Made by a program: the position numbers and the translations under genes. Shown here piece after piece: positions 25,413 through 35,600 of a stretch of DNA of 64,000 nucleotides. The stretch's first letter is position 1; every line of letters begins with the position of its first letter. The notes beneath the pieces were generated by a model that saw nothing but the letters and a program-made list of their open reading frames with translations, searched no databases and had not been told where the DNA came from. Source of the DNA: Cellulomonas composti (GTDB taxonomy: Bacteria > Actinomycetota > Actinomycetes > Actinomycetales > Cellulomonadaceae); contig NZ_BJWG01000002.1 in assembly GCF_007990245.1 (NCBI RefSeq), positions 248,001-312,000 of the forward strand, in the 5' to 3' direction.

Positions 25413-26432
25413 TCAGGCCGGGACGGTCGCCGTGGCCGACGGGTCGGTCGCGAGCGCGATCGTCGAACCCTCCCGGGCGCCGTCGGCCGGGGCGCCGAGC
25501 GCGGTGACCGGGCCGACGCCAGGCACGTCGACGAGCAGCGCGGGCCGGCCGCGCCGCGTCAGGACCGCGCGAACGGTCCCGACGAGCTCGCCCGCACCCT
25601 CCGGTGCGACGACGAAGGCGCCGGGCGCCAGCGCGAGGGTCCCGGACTCGCCCGCGAACCGGCGCAGCGGGTCCGGTGCGGCGGCGAGCGGCACGAACGC
25701 CTCGTAGCCGAGGAACGCCGCGACCTGGCGCGAGGCCGGCGCGCGCCACAGGTCGGCCGGTGCGTCGACCTGCAGCAGGCGGCCGGCGGCCATCACCGCG
25801 ACGCGATCGGCCACCGCGAACGCCTCGTCCTGGTCGTGCGTGACGAACAGCGCGGTCGTCCCGGTCGCGAGCAGCGCGGCCCGCACGTCGAGCGCGAGCC
25901 GCTCGCGCAGGCTGCGGTCGAGCGCGGACAGCGGCTCGTCGAGCAGCAGGAGCCGCGGCGCGGGCGCGAGCGCCCGGGCGAGGGCGACGCGCTGACGCTC
26001 GCCGCCGGAGAGGGTCGCGACCGCACGTGCGCCGTACCCGCCGAGCCCGACGACGGCGAGCAGGTCCTCGACGCGTCCGGCGACCTCGCCGCGGGGGCGA
26101 CCCGCCAGGCCGTACGCCACGTTGCCGGCGACGTCCCGGTGCGGGAACAGCTGACCGTCCTGGAACAGCAGCCCGAACCCCCGGCGGTGCACGGGCACGC
26201 CCGCGACCGACACGCCGTCCCAGGTCACGGCTCCGGCGGCGAGCGGCTCGAGCCCGGCGACCGCCCGCAGCAGCGACGACTTGCCGCAGCCCGACGGCCC
26301 GAGCAGCGCGAGCACCTCGCCCGGGGCGACGCGCAGGTCGACGCCGGCGACCGCGGTCGCCGCGGGCGCGCCTCGTCGGACCGCGGGATACCGGACCACG
26401 ACGCCGTCCACACCCAGCCCCCGCGCGCTCAC
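25413..26432 (-). CDS. thiQ: Thiamine ABC transporter ATP-binding protein
   Basis: 339 residues. Walker A GPSGCGKS at 45-52, Q loop LFQDGQLF, signature LSGGERQRVALARAL, Walker B LLLLDEPLSALD and H loop VTHDQDEA are all present, followed by a C-terminal TOBE-like extension of about 110 residues. It powers thiamine/TPP uptake with the fused permease and the lipoprotein. The GTG start overlaps the permease stop by 4 bp (GTGA, 26429-26432). The assignment as ThiQ rather than an iron or putrescine importer rests on the TPP riboswitch heading the operon and on the ThiB-like lipoprotein. Confidence 0.88.
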   Translation of the reverse strand: MSARGLGVDGVVVRYPAVRRGAPAATAVAGVDLRVAPGEVLALLGPSGCGKSSLLRAVAGLEPLAAGAVTWDGVSVAGVPVHRRGFGLLFQDGQLFPHRDVAGNVAYGLAGRPRGEVAGRVEDLLAVVGLGGYGARAVATLSGGERQRVALARALAPAPRLLLLDEPLSALDRSLRERLALDVRAALLATGTTALFVTHDQDEAFAVADRVAVMAAGRLLQVDAPADLWRAPASRQVAAFLGYEAFVPLAAAPDPLRRFAGESGTLALAPGAFVVAPEGAGELVGTVRAVLTRRGRPALLVDVPGVGPVTALGAPADGAREGSTIALATDPSATATVPA

Positions 26433-28216
26433 CACTCGCCCCCGACCGCGAGGCCGCCGCGCGCCGACCGCAGCCGCTCGCACACCGCCACCACACCCGC
26501 GGTCAGCATCGCGAGCACCACGGAGGCCGCGAGCGCGGTGCCGTAGGAGTCGGGGCCGGGCCGCCCGATCAGGCGGAAGATCACCACGGGCAGGGTCGGC
26601 GCGTCCGGGCGGGCGAGGAACGACGTCGCACCGAACTCGCCGAGCGACGCGGCGAACGCGAGCCCCATCGCGAGCCCCACGGGCCGCGCGACGAGCGGCC
26701 AGTCGACCGTGCCGAGCACGCGGCCCTCGCCCGCGCCGAGCGTCGCCGCGACCTCGCGCAGCCGCGGGTCGATCGCGCGCAGCACCGGCAGGACGCCGCG
26801 CACGACGAGCGGCACCGCGACCACGGCCTGCGCGATCGGCACCAGCAGGGGCGACGTGCGCAGGTCCACGTGCAGCCCGAACGGCTCGTGCATCGAGAGC
26901 AGGAAGCCGAACCCGACGGTCACGGCCGAGACCCCGAGCGGCAGCATCACGACGGCGTCCATGGTCGACAGCGCGCGGCGGGCCGCCGGGCGGCGCGGCC
27001 GCCGGGACAGCACGAGCGCGACGAGCCCGCCGACGACGAGCGCGATCCCCGTCGCGAGCGCCGCGACACGCAAGGACGTGAGCGCCGCCGTCCACACCGA
27101 GACGGTCACGCCCGCGGGCTCGTCGGACAGGGCCGCGTAGTGGTCCAGACCCCAACGGTCCCCCACGCGCAGCGAGCGCACGACGAGGTTGACCAGCGGG
27201 ACCGCGAGCAGCACGACGACCGCCGCGGTGACGGCCGCGGCACCCAGCGCCAGCGCGTGACCGTCGCCGGGGGCCGTTCCCGGCGTGCGCCGCAGCGTCA
27301 GCGGCCGCTCGCCCTGCCGCTCGCCCCCGAGCGCGAGCGCCCGTTCGCGTCCGGTCCGCGCTCGCCCCGCGACCGTGAGCACACCCGCGACGACGACGAG
27401 CTGGACGACCGAGAGCACCGCGGCCGCCCGCAGGTCGAGGAACTGCGTCGTCTGGACCCAGATCTCGGTCTCGATCGTGCCGAACTGCAGCCCGCCGAGC
27501 ACCAGGACGGTGCCGAAAGCGGTCGCGCAGAACAGGAAGGTCAGCGACGCCGACGACGCGATCGCCGGCGCGAGCGCCGGCAGCGTGACCGTGCGGAACG
27601 CGCGCCACGGCGAGGCGCCGAGCGCACGGGCCGCCTGCTCGGCGCGCGGGTCGAGCCGTTCCCACAGCCCGCCGACGCCGCGCACCACCACCGCGTAGTT
27701 GAAGAACACCAGCGCCGCGACGATCGCCGCGAACGTCCCGTCGAGGTGCAGGAACCCGAGCGGCCCGCCCTCGACCAGCAGCGACCGGAACGCCACGCCG
27801 ACCACGACCGTCGGCAACACGAACGGCACCGTGACCAGCGCGCGCACCGCCGCACGGCCCCGGAACGACCGGCGGTGCAGCACGTAGGCGCCGGGCACGC
27901 CGAGCAGCACGCTGAGCGCCGTCGCGAGCCCGGCCTGCGCGAGCGTGAGCCCGACGATCCGCCACGTCCGCGGCCGCGCGAACACGTCGGCGAAGCCCGA
28001 CAGGTCGAGCCGGCCGTCGACCACGAACCCCTTGGCCAGCATGACCACCACGGGCCACGCGAAGAACACCGCGAGGAACGCGAGCGGCACGGCGACCGCG
28101 AGCGCCCACAGCAGCGTGCGGAGCCCACGACCGTGGGCGCGACGACGACCCGGCGCGAGGACGGTGGTCCCCTCCGGGGGCGCGGTCGGTGCGCGCCGGG
28201 TCGTCGTGAGCGTCAT
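26429..28216 (-). CDS. thiP: Thiamine ABC transporter permease, two fused halves
   Basis: 595 residues and about 12 helices in two homologous halves, as in ThiP. Each half carries an EAA loop that docks the ATPase: EQAARALGASPWRAFRTVTL in the first and EVAATLGAGEGRVLGTVDWP in the second. A 60-residue Arg/Gly-rich linker separates the halves. It forms the membrane channel for thiamine. The start at 28216 follows a 69-bp gap after thiB that is filled by three 18-bp repeats; it has no strong Shine-Dalgarno, so translation may depend on the upstream gene. Confidence 0.88.
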   Translation of the reverse strand: MTLTTTRRAPTAPPEGTTVLAPGRRRAHGRGLRTLLWALAVAVPLAFLAVFFAWPVVVMLAKGFVVDGRLDLSGFADVFARPRTWRIVGLTLAQAGLATALSVLLGVPGAYVLHRRSFRGRAAVRALVTVPFVLPTVVVGVAFRSLLVEGGPLGFLHLDGTFAAIVAALVFFNYAVVVRGVGGLWERLDPRAEQAARALGASPWRAFRTVTLPALAPAIASSASLTFLFCATAFGTVLVLGGLQFGTIETEIWVQTTQFLDLRAAAVLSVVQLVVVAGVLTVAGRARTGRERALALGGERQGERPLTLRRTPGTAPGDGHALALGAAAVTAAVVVLLAVPLVNLVVRSLRVGDRWGLDHYAALSDEPAGVTVSVWTAALTSLRVAALATGIALVVGGLVALVLSRRPRRPAARRALSTMDAVVMLPLGVSAVTVGFGFLLSMHEPFGLHVDLRTSPLLVPIAQAVVAVPLVVRGVLPVLRAIDPRLREVAATLGAGEGRVLGTVDWPLVARPVGLAMGLAFAASLGEFGATSFLARPDAPTLPVVIFRLIGRPGPDSYGTALAASVVLAMLTAGVVAVCERLRSARGGLAVGGEW

Positions 28217-28225
28217 GTCAACGGC

Positions 28226-28279
28226 TCACCATCAGGTCAGAGGTCACCATCAGGTCAGAGGTCACCATCAGGTCAGAGA
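28226..28279. repeat. Three tandem 18-bp units between thiB and thiP
   Basis: TCACCATCAGGTCAGAGG is repeated at 28226, 28244 and 28262 (the last unit ends GA instead of GG), then a partial unit TCACGGTCAG runs into the thiB stop. Read on the coding strand the unit is CCTCTGACCTGATGGTGA, which holds an ATG and a TGA in each copy. Confidence 0.9.
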
Positions 28280-28285
28280 TCACGG

Positions 28286-29389
28286 TCAGCCGATCACGGT
28301 CTCGGACCAGTCCTCGAGCCACTGCGCGCGGTTCTCGGCGACCTCGACGGGGTCCACCTCGTACGGCTGCTCCGCGAGCGGCGCCCACTGCGCCCAGTCG
28401 GCCGGCAGGTCCACCGTCGTGCTCACCGGGTACATGTACATGGTCGTCGGGATCTGCTCCTGGACCTCGTCGGAGAGCAGGAAGTCGAGCAGCTCCTGCG
28501 CGCCGCGCGGGTTCTTCGCGTGCGCGAGCACGCCCGCGTACTCGACCTGGCGGAAGCACGTGTCGAGCAGCGCACCCGTCGTCGGCTCCGTGCCGCCCTC
28601 GGGCACGGTGTACGGCGGCGAGCTCGCGTAGGACAGGACGATCGGGCGCGGCCCGCCCCCGCCGCCGCCCGAGAAGTCGGTGAAGTACGCGTCCGACCAG
28701 CCCTCGGCGACCTTGAGCCCGTTGTCCTTCAGCGCCGACCAGTAGTCCTGCCATCCGTCGCCCTGCGCGGCGATCGTCGTGAGCAGGAACGCGAACCCGG
28801 GCGACGACGTCACGGCGTTCGGCACGACGAGCAGGTCCTTGTATTCGGGCTCGGTCAGGTCGTCGAGCGTGACCGGTTCGGCCACGCCGTGCTCGTCGAA
28901 CCACGCGTGGTCGACGTTGAGGCACACGTCGCCGTAGTCGATCGCGGTCAGCTCGTTCCCGTCGCCGAACGCGTGCTGCGCCGCGTCCGCGGCGGCGGGG
29001 ACCGCGCTGCTGTACGGGACGACGACGCCCTCGTCGACCACGCGGCTCGCGAACGTGTTGTCGATCCCGAACGCGAGGTCGCCCAGCGGCGCGTCCTTGG
29101 TCAGGACGAGCTGGTTGACGAGCGTGCCGGCGTCCCCCGGCTGCACGACCTCGACCTGGATGCCCGTGCGCGCGGTGAACTCGTCGAGCTGACCGTCGGC
29201 CAGCGAGAACGAGTCGTGCGCGACGATCGTGACGGTGCCGGACGCGGGTGCCTCGCTCGCCCCGGTCTCGGCGCCGCCCGGTGCCGGTTCGTCGGACCCG
29301 CACGCGGCGAGCGTGAGCCCGGCCGCGAGCGCGACGGTGCTGGTGAGCGCGACGCGTGCCGCGCGGCTCCGCGAGAGAGATCTCGCCAT
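28286..29389 (-). CDS. thiB: Thiamine-binding lipoprotein of ABC transporter
   Basis: 367 residues. A lipoprotein signal peptide ends LTLAACGS, so Cys is lipid-modified and the protein sits on the outer face of the membrane. The rest follows the ThiB/TbpA family: VTIVAHDSFSLADGQLDEF at the mature N-terminus, FGIDNTFASR, TSSPGFAFLLTTIAAQG and a Tyr/Pro-rich SYASSPPYTV loop of the ligand pocket. A run of five to six Gly (DFSGGGGGGPRP) is unusual. ATG 29389 has GAGGAG 8 nt upstream. First gene after the TPP riboswitch. Confidence 0.92.
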   Translation of the reverse strand: MARSLSRSRAARVALTSTVALAAGLTLAACGSDEPAPGGAETGASEAPASGTVTIVAHDSFSLADGQLDEFTARTGIQVEVVQPGDAGTLVNQLVLTKDAPLGDLAFGIDNTFASRVVDEGVVVPYSSAVPAAADAAQHAFGDGNELTAIDYGDVCLNVDHAWFDEHGVAEPVTLDDLTEPEYKDLLVVPNAVTSSPGFAFLLTTIAAQGDGWQDYWSALKDNGLKVAEGWSDAYFTDFSGGGGGGPRPIVLSYASSPPYTVPEGGTEPTTGALLDTCFRQVEYAGVLAHAKNPRGAQELLDFLLSDEVQEQIPTTMYMYPVSTTVDLPADWAQWAPLAEQPYEVDPVEVAENRAQWLEDWSETVIG

Positions 29390-29473
29390 GGGTGGTGCTC
29401 CTCCTCGGTTGCAGGAGGGGTTCGCCGTGCGCGCCGGCACCCGTGGGCGACGACGACCACGGAGATGAGAAGC

Positions 29474-29578
29474 CCGACTCCCTACGCCGGTATCAACCGG
29501 ATCAGGTTCGAGGGTCTGCGGTTGGTCCGCACTCTCAGCGTCCCGGCGGTTGCCCGCCCTGACGCTCCCCTGTCGTTC
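29474..29578 (-). ncRNA. TPP riboswitch (THI element)
   Basis: On the minus strand the conserved elements occur in order: GGGGAGCG helix at the 5' end, CTGAGAGTGCGGACCAACCG with the CTGAGA pyrimidine-sensor loop, ACCCTCGAACCTGATCCGG, then GATACCGGCGTAGGGAGTC, the pyrophosphate-sensor part. It binds thiamine pyrophosphate and lowers expression of thiBPQ. The distance to the thiB start (about 85 nt) leaves room for an expression platform that hides the GAGGAG site. Confidence 0.95.
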
Positions 29579-29585
29579 GCCGCCG

Positions 29586-29591
29586 ATACTA
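29586..29591 (-). promoter_or_regulatory. -10 box of the thiBPQ operon
   Basis: TAGTAT on the minus strand, about 10 nt before the first helix of the TPP riboswitch, so the transcript would begin right at the riboswitch. Confidence 0.5.
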
Positions 29592-29639
29592 GCCCTTCGA
29601 CGACAGGGGAACGCTCAGTGGTCCGGGTGCTCCGGGTGG

Positions 29640-32600
29640 TCAGGCCGCCGCGCGGGTGGTCCGGCGCCGCAGCAGCAGGACGCCGCCGCCCGCGAGCACC
29701 AGGGCGAGGGCCAGCGCGAGCAGGCCCGCGACCGTGGCGCCGGTGGTGGCGAGCGGGTCCTCGTCGACCGGGACGGTGACCTGGTCCGTGTCGTTGGACG
29801 GGTCGGTGTCCTCGGCCGGGCTCGTGACCGACGCGACGTTGGTGACCGACGGCGTGGCCGCCTCGCCCACCGCGACGACGAGCCGCACCTCGACCTGCTC
29901 GCCGACGCCCAGGCCGTCGAGCGTGCACGTGACGAGCCGGCCGTCGGCCGCGCACGCCTCGTCGGACGCCGCCGTGCTCGCGGAGACGAACGTGAGGCCC
30001 GCGGGCAGGTCGTCGGTCACGGTGATCGGTCCGGGGTCGGGCGCCGGGCCGGCGTTGGTGATCGTCAGCACGTAGGTGCCGTGCTGGCCCACCCGGAGAC
30101 GCTCGCCGTCCAGGACCTTGGTGATCGCCAGGTCGACGAGGGCCGGCACGTCGACGGTGTCGTCGTCCGTCGCCGTCGCGCCGCCCGGCTCGTCGGGCGA
30201 CGGCGTCGAGCTCGCCGCGTCGACCACGTTCACCACGCTCGGGTAGGCCGCCGCGGTGACCAGGACGTCGACGTGCACGGCGGGTGCCGTGGCGCCCGCC
30301 GCGAGCTCGTCGCGCAGGCACAGCACCGGGGTGCCGGAGTCGTCCGGCGCGCCCGTGGCGCAGGTCCAGCCCTGACCGTCCGCTCGCACGCCCGTGACCT
30401 GCAGCGACGCCGGGACGACGTCGGAGAGCGTCACGTCGCGTGCCACCGACGGACCCGCGTTCGACACGACGAGGTCGAACGTGAGCGACCCGCCCACGCG
30501 TGCGGTGCCGCGGTGCGACTTGACCACCGCGAGGTCCGCGAGTGCGTCCGAGCCGCTGGTCACGGTGTCGGTGTTGTTGTCCTCGTCGGGGTCCGGCGTG
30601 CTCGAGGTGACCACCGCCGTGTTCTCGACGTCCCCGGTCAGACCGGGGGCGACGTCCACGACGATCTCCACCCACACCACCGTCGCCGCGACGAGCGGGC
30701 CGTCCAGCGCGCACTCGACGTCACCCGTGCAGTCCCAGGTCGAGCCGGTCGACGAGGCCGCGACCTCGCGGAACGTGAGCCCGGCGGGCAGGTCGTCGGT
30801 GACGACCACGTCCATCGCGTCCGACGGGCCCAGGTTCGTCACGCGCAGGCGGTAGGTGCCGGTGCCGCCCGCGAGCGGCTCGTCGACGACCGTCTTGGCG
30901 ATCGCGAGGTCCGCCAGGGTTCCCGGCGTGACGGCCGCGTCGTCCTGGTCGGGCTCGTCGCCCGCGCCCTCGCCGCTCGCACCGTCCGGCTGCGGCGTCA
31001 GGCCCGGGAACACGTCGACGACGTTGCGCAGCTCGGTCGTCGCGCCGGAGTCGACCGTCGCGGTCACGGTGATCGCCGGAGCCGGCCCGACGAGCAGGTC
31101 CTCGTCGCGCTCGCACGTGATGCGGTCGGCGTCGGTGGTGCAGACCCAGCCGTCGCCCGTGGCCGTCGCGCCGTGCACGCCGGCGGGCAGCGTGTCGGCG
31201 ACGACGATCGGCGTGTCCGCGTCGGCGCGCGAGGTCGACGGACCGTGGTTCGTGAGCTGCACGTCCCACGTGATCGTGCCGCCCGCGACGACCTCGTCGA
31301 CCGGCGTGGTGACCGTCTTGACGACGCCGAGGTCGGCCAGGCCGGTCACGCTCACGTCGTCGGTGCCCGTGTCGGCGAGCACCTCGTCGTCGGGCTGCGG
31401 CGTGACGCCGGGCGTGACGGTCGCGGTGTTGGTCACGGTGCCGAGCAGGTCGGCATCGAGCAGCACCGGCAGGTCGACCTGCACCGCGGCGCCGTCGACG
31501 AGCGTCGTCGGACGTTCGCAGCGGACCGTCTCCTGCGTGAGTCCGCCGACGACCACGGGGTCACCCGCGGCGCAGGTGAACCCGCCGCCGGTCACGGTTC
31601 CGTCGTCACCGGGCGCGAACGTCACACCCGCGGGCAGCGTGTCGACGACGACGATCGGGTCGTCCGCCGTGGCGCGCGAGTCGGACGGTCCGCCGTTGGT
31701 CACCGTGAGCGTCCAGGTGAACGGCTCACCGGCCACCGCGACGCCCGCGTGCGACTTGGTCACGCCCAGGTCGGCGAAGGTCACCACGTCCACGTCGGCC
31801 GTGTCGGGGTCGCTGTCGCCCGTCAGCGGCGAGGACGCGTACGCGGTGTTGGTGTACGTGCCCGCGTCCGCGGCCGCGTCGACGATCGTCGTGATCGTCA
31901 GCGTCGGCGCGTCGGCGCCGGCCACCAGGGTCGCGGTGCCGTCGCCCAGCGTGCAGGTGACCTCCTGGTCGACCGCGTCGCACGCCCACAGCGGGCTGCC
32001 GGCCGTCGACGACGAGTCGTAGCTCAGCCCCGTCGGCAGGGTGTCGGTGATCGTCACCGGGCCCAGCACGTCCGACGGCCCCTCGTTGGTGACGACGAGG
32101 TCGAACGACGCGGGGTCGCCCGCGCGCACGGTCTGCACGTCGGGCGTCTTGGCGATGGTCAGGGTCGCCGCCGTGTCGACGGTGATGGTGGCGTCGTCCG
32201 AGTCGCCCGTCGGGCCCTCGCCGTCCACGTCCGGCGTCGTCGACGCCACGTACGCGGTGTTCACGATCGTCGTGCCGTCCGCGACACCCGAGCGCACGCG
32301 CGCGACGACGGTGATCTCCACCGGGTCGGCCGACGGCAGCAGGTCGCCGATGGTGCACGTGACCGTCTGGCCGACGATCGCGCACGCGTCGTCGTGCCCC
32401 GCCCAGGTGGCCGAGACCGGCTCGAGCCCGCTGGGCAGCGTGTCCGTCACGACCGTCGCCGCGGCCACCGAGGGGCCGGCGTTCTCGACGACGAGCGCGT
32501 AGGTCACGCCGTCCGGGTCACCCGCGACGACCGTCGTCGGGTCGGCGTCCTTCGTGATCGACAGGTCCGCGGCGCGGACCACCTCGACCACGTCGTCGGC

Positions 32601-35600
32601 CGTGTTCGGCCAGTCGTCGTCGCCCTCGTCGAGCGTGGGCGGGCCGGCGACGCGCGCGGTGTTCGTGTACGTGGCGGGCAGTGCGTCGTCCGCGACGGCG
32701 ACCGGGACCTCGATCGTCCAGTCGTCGCCGACGTCCAGGCCGCCCGCGAGCGTGCAGGTGACGACCTGGGCGACCGCGGTGCACGTGCCCGCGTCCGCGG
32801 TGACCGTGCCGGAGACCGGCAGCCCCGAGGGGACGGTGTCGGCCATCGTGATCGGGCCGGGCGCGTCGGCCGGGCCGTGGTTCGTCACGACGATCGTGAA
32901 CGTCGTCCCGGTGCCCGCGACCAGCTCGTCGCCGTCGTGCACCTTGGTGATGCCGAGGTCGGCGATCACCGTCGGGCCCGTGGTGACCGTGTCGTCGTCC
33001 TGGTCGTCCTGCCAGTCGGAGCCCACCACTGCGGTGTTCACGATGTCCTGCGTCACGCCCGGGTCGATGTCGACGTCGAACGTGAACGTCGTCGCGGCCG
33101 CGGCGCCGACCGCGAGGTCGGTGCCGAGCTCACAGGTCACGTCCGTGGTGCCCGTGCAGGTCCAGTCGTCGTCGGAGACGACGTACCCGGCGAACGTCAG
33201 CCCGTCGGGCAGCTCGTCGGTCACGACGACCCCGCGCGCGACCGACGGTCCGCCGTTGGCGACCGTGATCGAGTACGTGCCGGTCTCGCCCGCGCGCAGC
33301 TCGCCGACGATGTCCTTGTCGATCGTCAGGTCCTCGGCGTGCGTGACCGCCGTGCTCGTCGAGTCGGTGTCGGGGTAGGTGTTCGCGCCCTGCGGGGTCA
33401 CCGGGGTCACCGTGGCCTGGTTGACCAGCGGGCCGTCGGCAGCGACGAGCGTGTCGTCGACCGTGCCCGTGACCTGCACGGAGAACGAGCCGTTCACCGC
33501 GAGGTCCGTGGTGCGCCGACACGTCAGCGCGGTGCCCGTGATCTCGTCGCACGTCGCGCCGGTCGGGGTCACGGTGCTCACCGTGACGCCCGCGGGGAGC
33601 GTGTCGGCGACGACGATCGGGGCACCGACCGTGCCGCGCGACACCGACGGACCGCGGTTGGTCACCGTGACGGTCCACGTGATCGACCCGCCCGCCGCGA
33701 CGCTCGTCGGGCCGGTCTTGACCAGCTCGAGGTCGGCCACGGTGGTCACGGTCGCGGTGCTCGTCGCCTCGTCGTTCGCCGGGTCGTCGTCGTAGGTCCG
33801 CGCGTCGACCGTCACGTCGTTCGTCGCCGTCGTGCCGGACGGGACGTCCGCGTCGATCGCGACGGCCACGACGAACGTCGCGGTCGCGTCGACGGCGAGC
33901 GTGCTGCCGTAGGTGCAGCGCGCGTCGGTCGACAGGTCGCCGCTGGGCGACGAGCACGACCAGCCGGTTCCGGCCACGGAGACCACCTCGACGCCGGCGG
34001 GCAGCGGGGTCAGCACGTCGTCCACGACGACGCCCACCGCGGGGTCCGGACCGTGGTTCGTCACCGTCACGGTCCACGTGTTCGTCGACGTGCCGGCCAC
34101 CCAGGTGCTGTGCACCTTGCGGACCTCGAGGTCCGCGGTGTGGATGCGGGCCGTCGCGCTGCCCGAGGTGCCGATGTACGAGCCGTCCCCGCCGTCGTAC
34201 GAGTCGCCGCCCGCGGGGTCGGTCACGCGCGCGGCCTGCGCGGTGTTGGTGTGCGCCACGGCCGAACCGGCCGACGTGGCCGCCGCCGGGAGCGGCGTGG
34301 CCGCGTACCGGATCACGAGCTGCTGGCCGGGAGCCAGGTTCAGCGCGGCGCCGCCGACGGTGGTCCACGTCAGGGTCTGGCCGACGGCGGTCGGGTTCGC
34401 GAGCGGCTGCTGCGCACCCGCACCCACCTGGTAGGTGGCGCTGCCGGCGACGAACGTCCAGCTCGCGGGCAGCACGTCACGCACGTCGACCGTGCGCGCG
34501 GTACCTGCGCCGGCGTTGGTGAGCGTGATCCGGTACGCCACCTCGTCGCCCACGTACACCGGGTTGGCCGTGACCTGGGTCTTGGCGGTGTTCACGAGCG
34601 GGAGCTGCGGCGTGATCGTCGCGGTCGCCGCGGCGCTCGGGCCGTACTCGCGGCCACCCGTGGCCAGCGACGCCCACTCGTCGGCGACGACCGAGTTCGT
34701 CAGCGCCGTGCCGTCCAGGTCGTCGGAGTCGGCGAGGCGGGCCGGATAGGTGCGCGTCGCGGTCGCGCCCGGCGCGATCGACGCGACGGACCACGTGATC
34801 GTGCGCGCGGTCGCGTCCCAGGTGCCGCCGCCGACGAGGTCGCCGTCGACCGCCGGCACGCCGCCCGCGGTCAGCGGGACCACACCCGCGGGCACGGTGT
34901 CCACGACGACGACGACGTACGCGGTGACGTCGCGCGGCGACGTGCTGCCGGCCTGTGCGGTCACGGTGTACGTGACGACCTGCCCGGGCTCGACCGTGCT
35001 GTCGCTGACCGACTTGCCGACCGTCACCACCGGCTCGTGGATCACGACGGTGTCGGTGCCCAGCGCGTTCGTCGACTCGAACGTCGTGGCCGCGCCGACC
35101 GTCCGGGACGCCGCCGTCGTGAACCAGCCGAGCGACGCGGAGTTGGTCGCGGACTCGCCCGCGTCGAGGACGCCCGCGGGGGCCACCGTCGAGGTGTAGG
35201 TGAGGGTCACGTAGCGCACCGAGGTGCTCGCCGCGACGTCGCCGAACAGCCACGCCACCTTCGTCGGGCCCGTGCCCTGCGTGTCGAACGTGGCCGCGTC
35301 GCACACGGCCTGCCAACCCGTCGCGCCGGTGCACGTGAGCGTCGCGGTGCCGACGGCCGGGTCGAGGCCGGCCGGGACCGTGTCGAGCAGCGCGAGGTCG
35401 TAGAAGTTCGCGTTCGCCGGGATGGTCGCGTTCACCGTCCAGGTGATGACGTCACCCGGCACGGCCGTCTCGCGGTCCGCGAGCTTCGAGCCGGCGGGCC
35501 GGACGACGCTGACCGTGGCGCTGTCGTTGGCGGTGAGCGAGCGCTCGTTCGCGATCCCGTTGCCGCCGTTGTTCAGGGTCGAGCCCGTGAGGTCCGCCCG

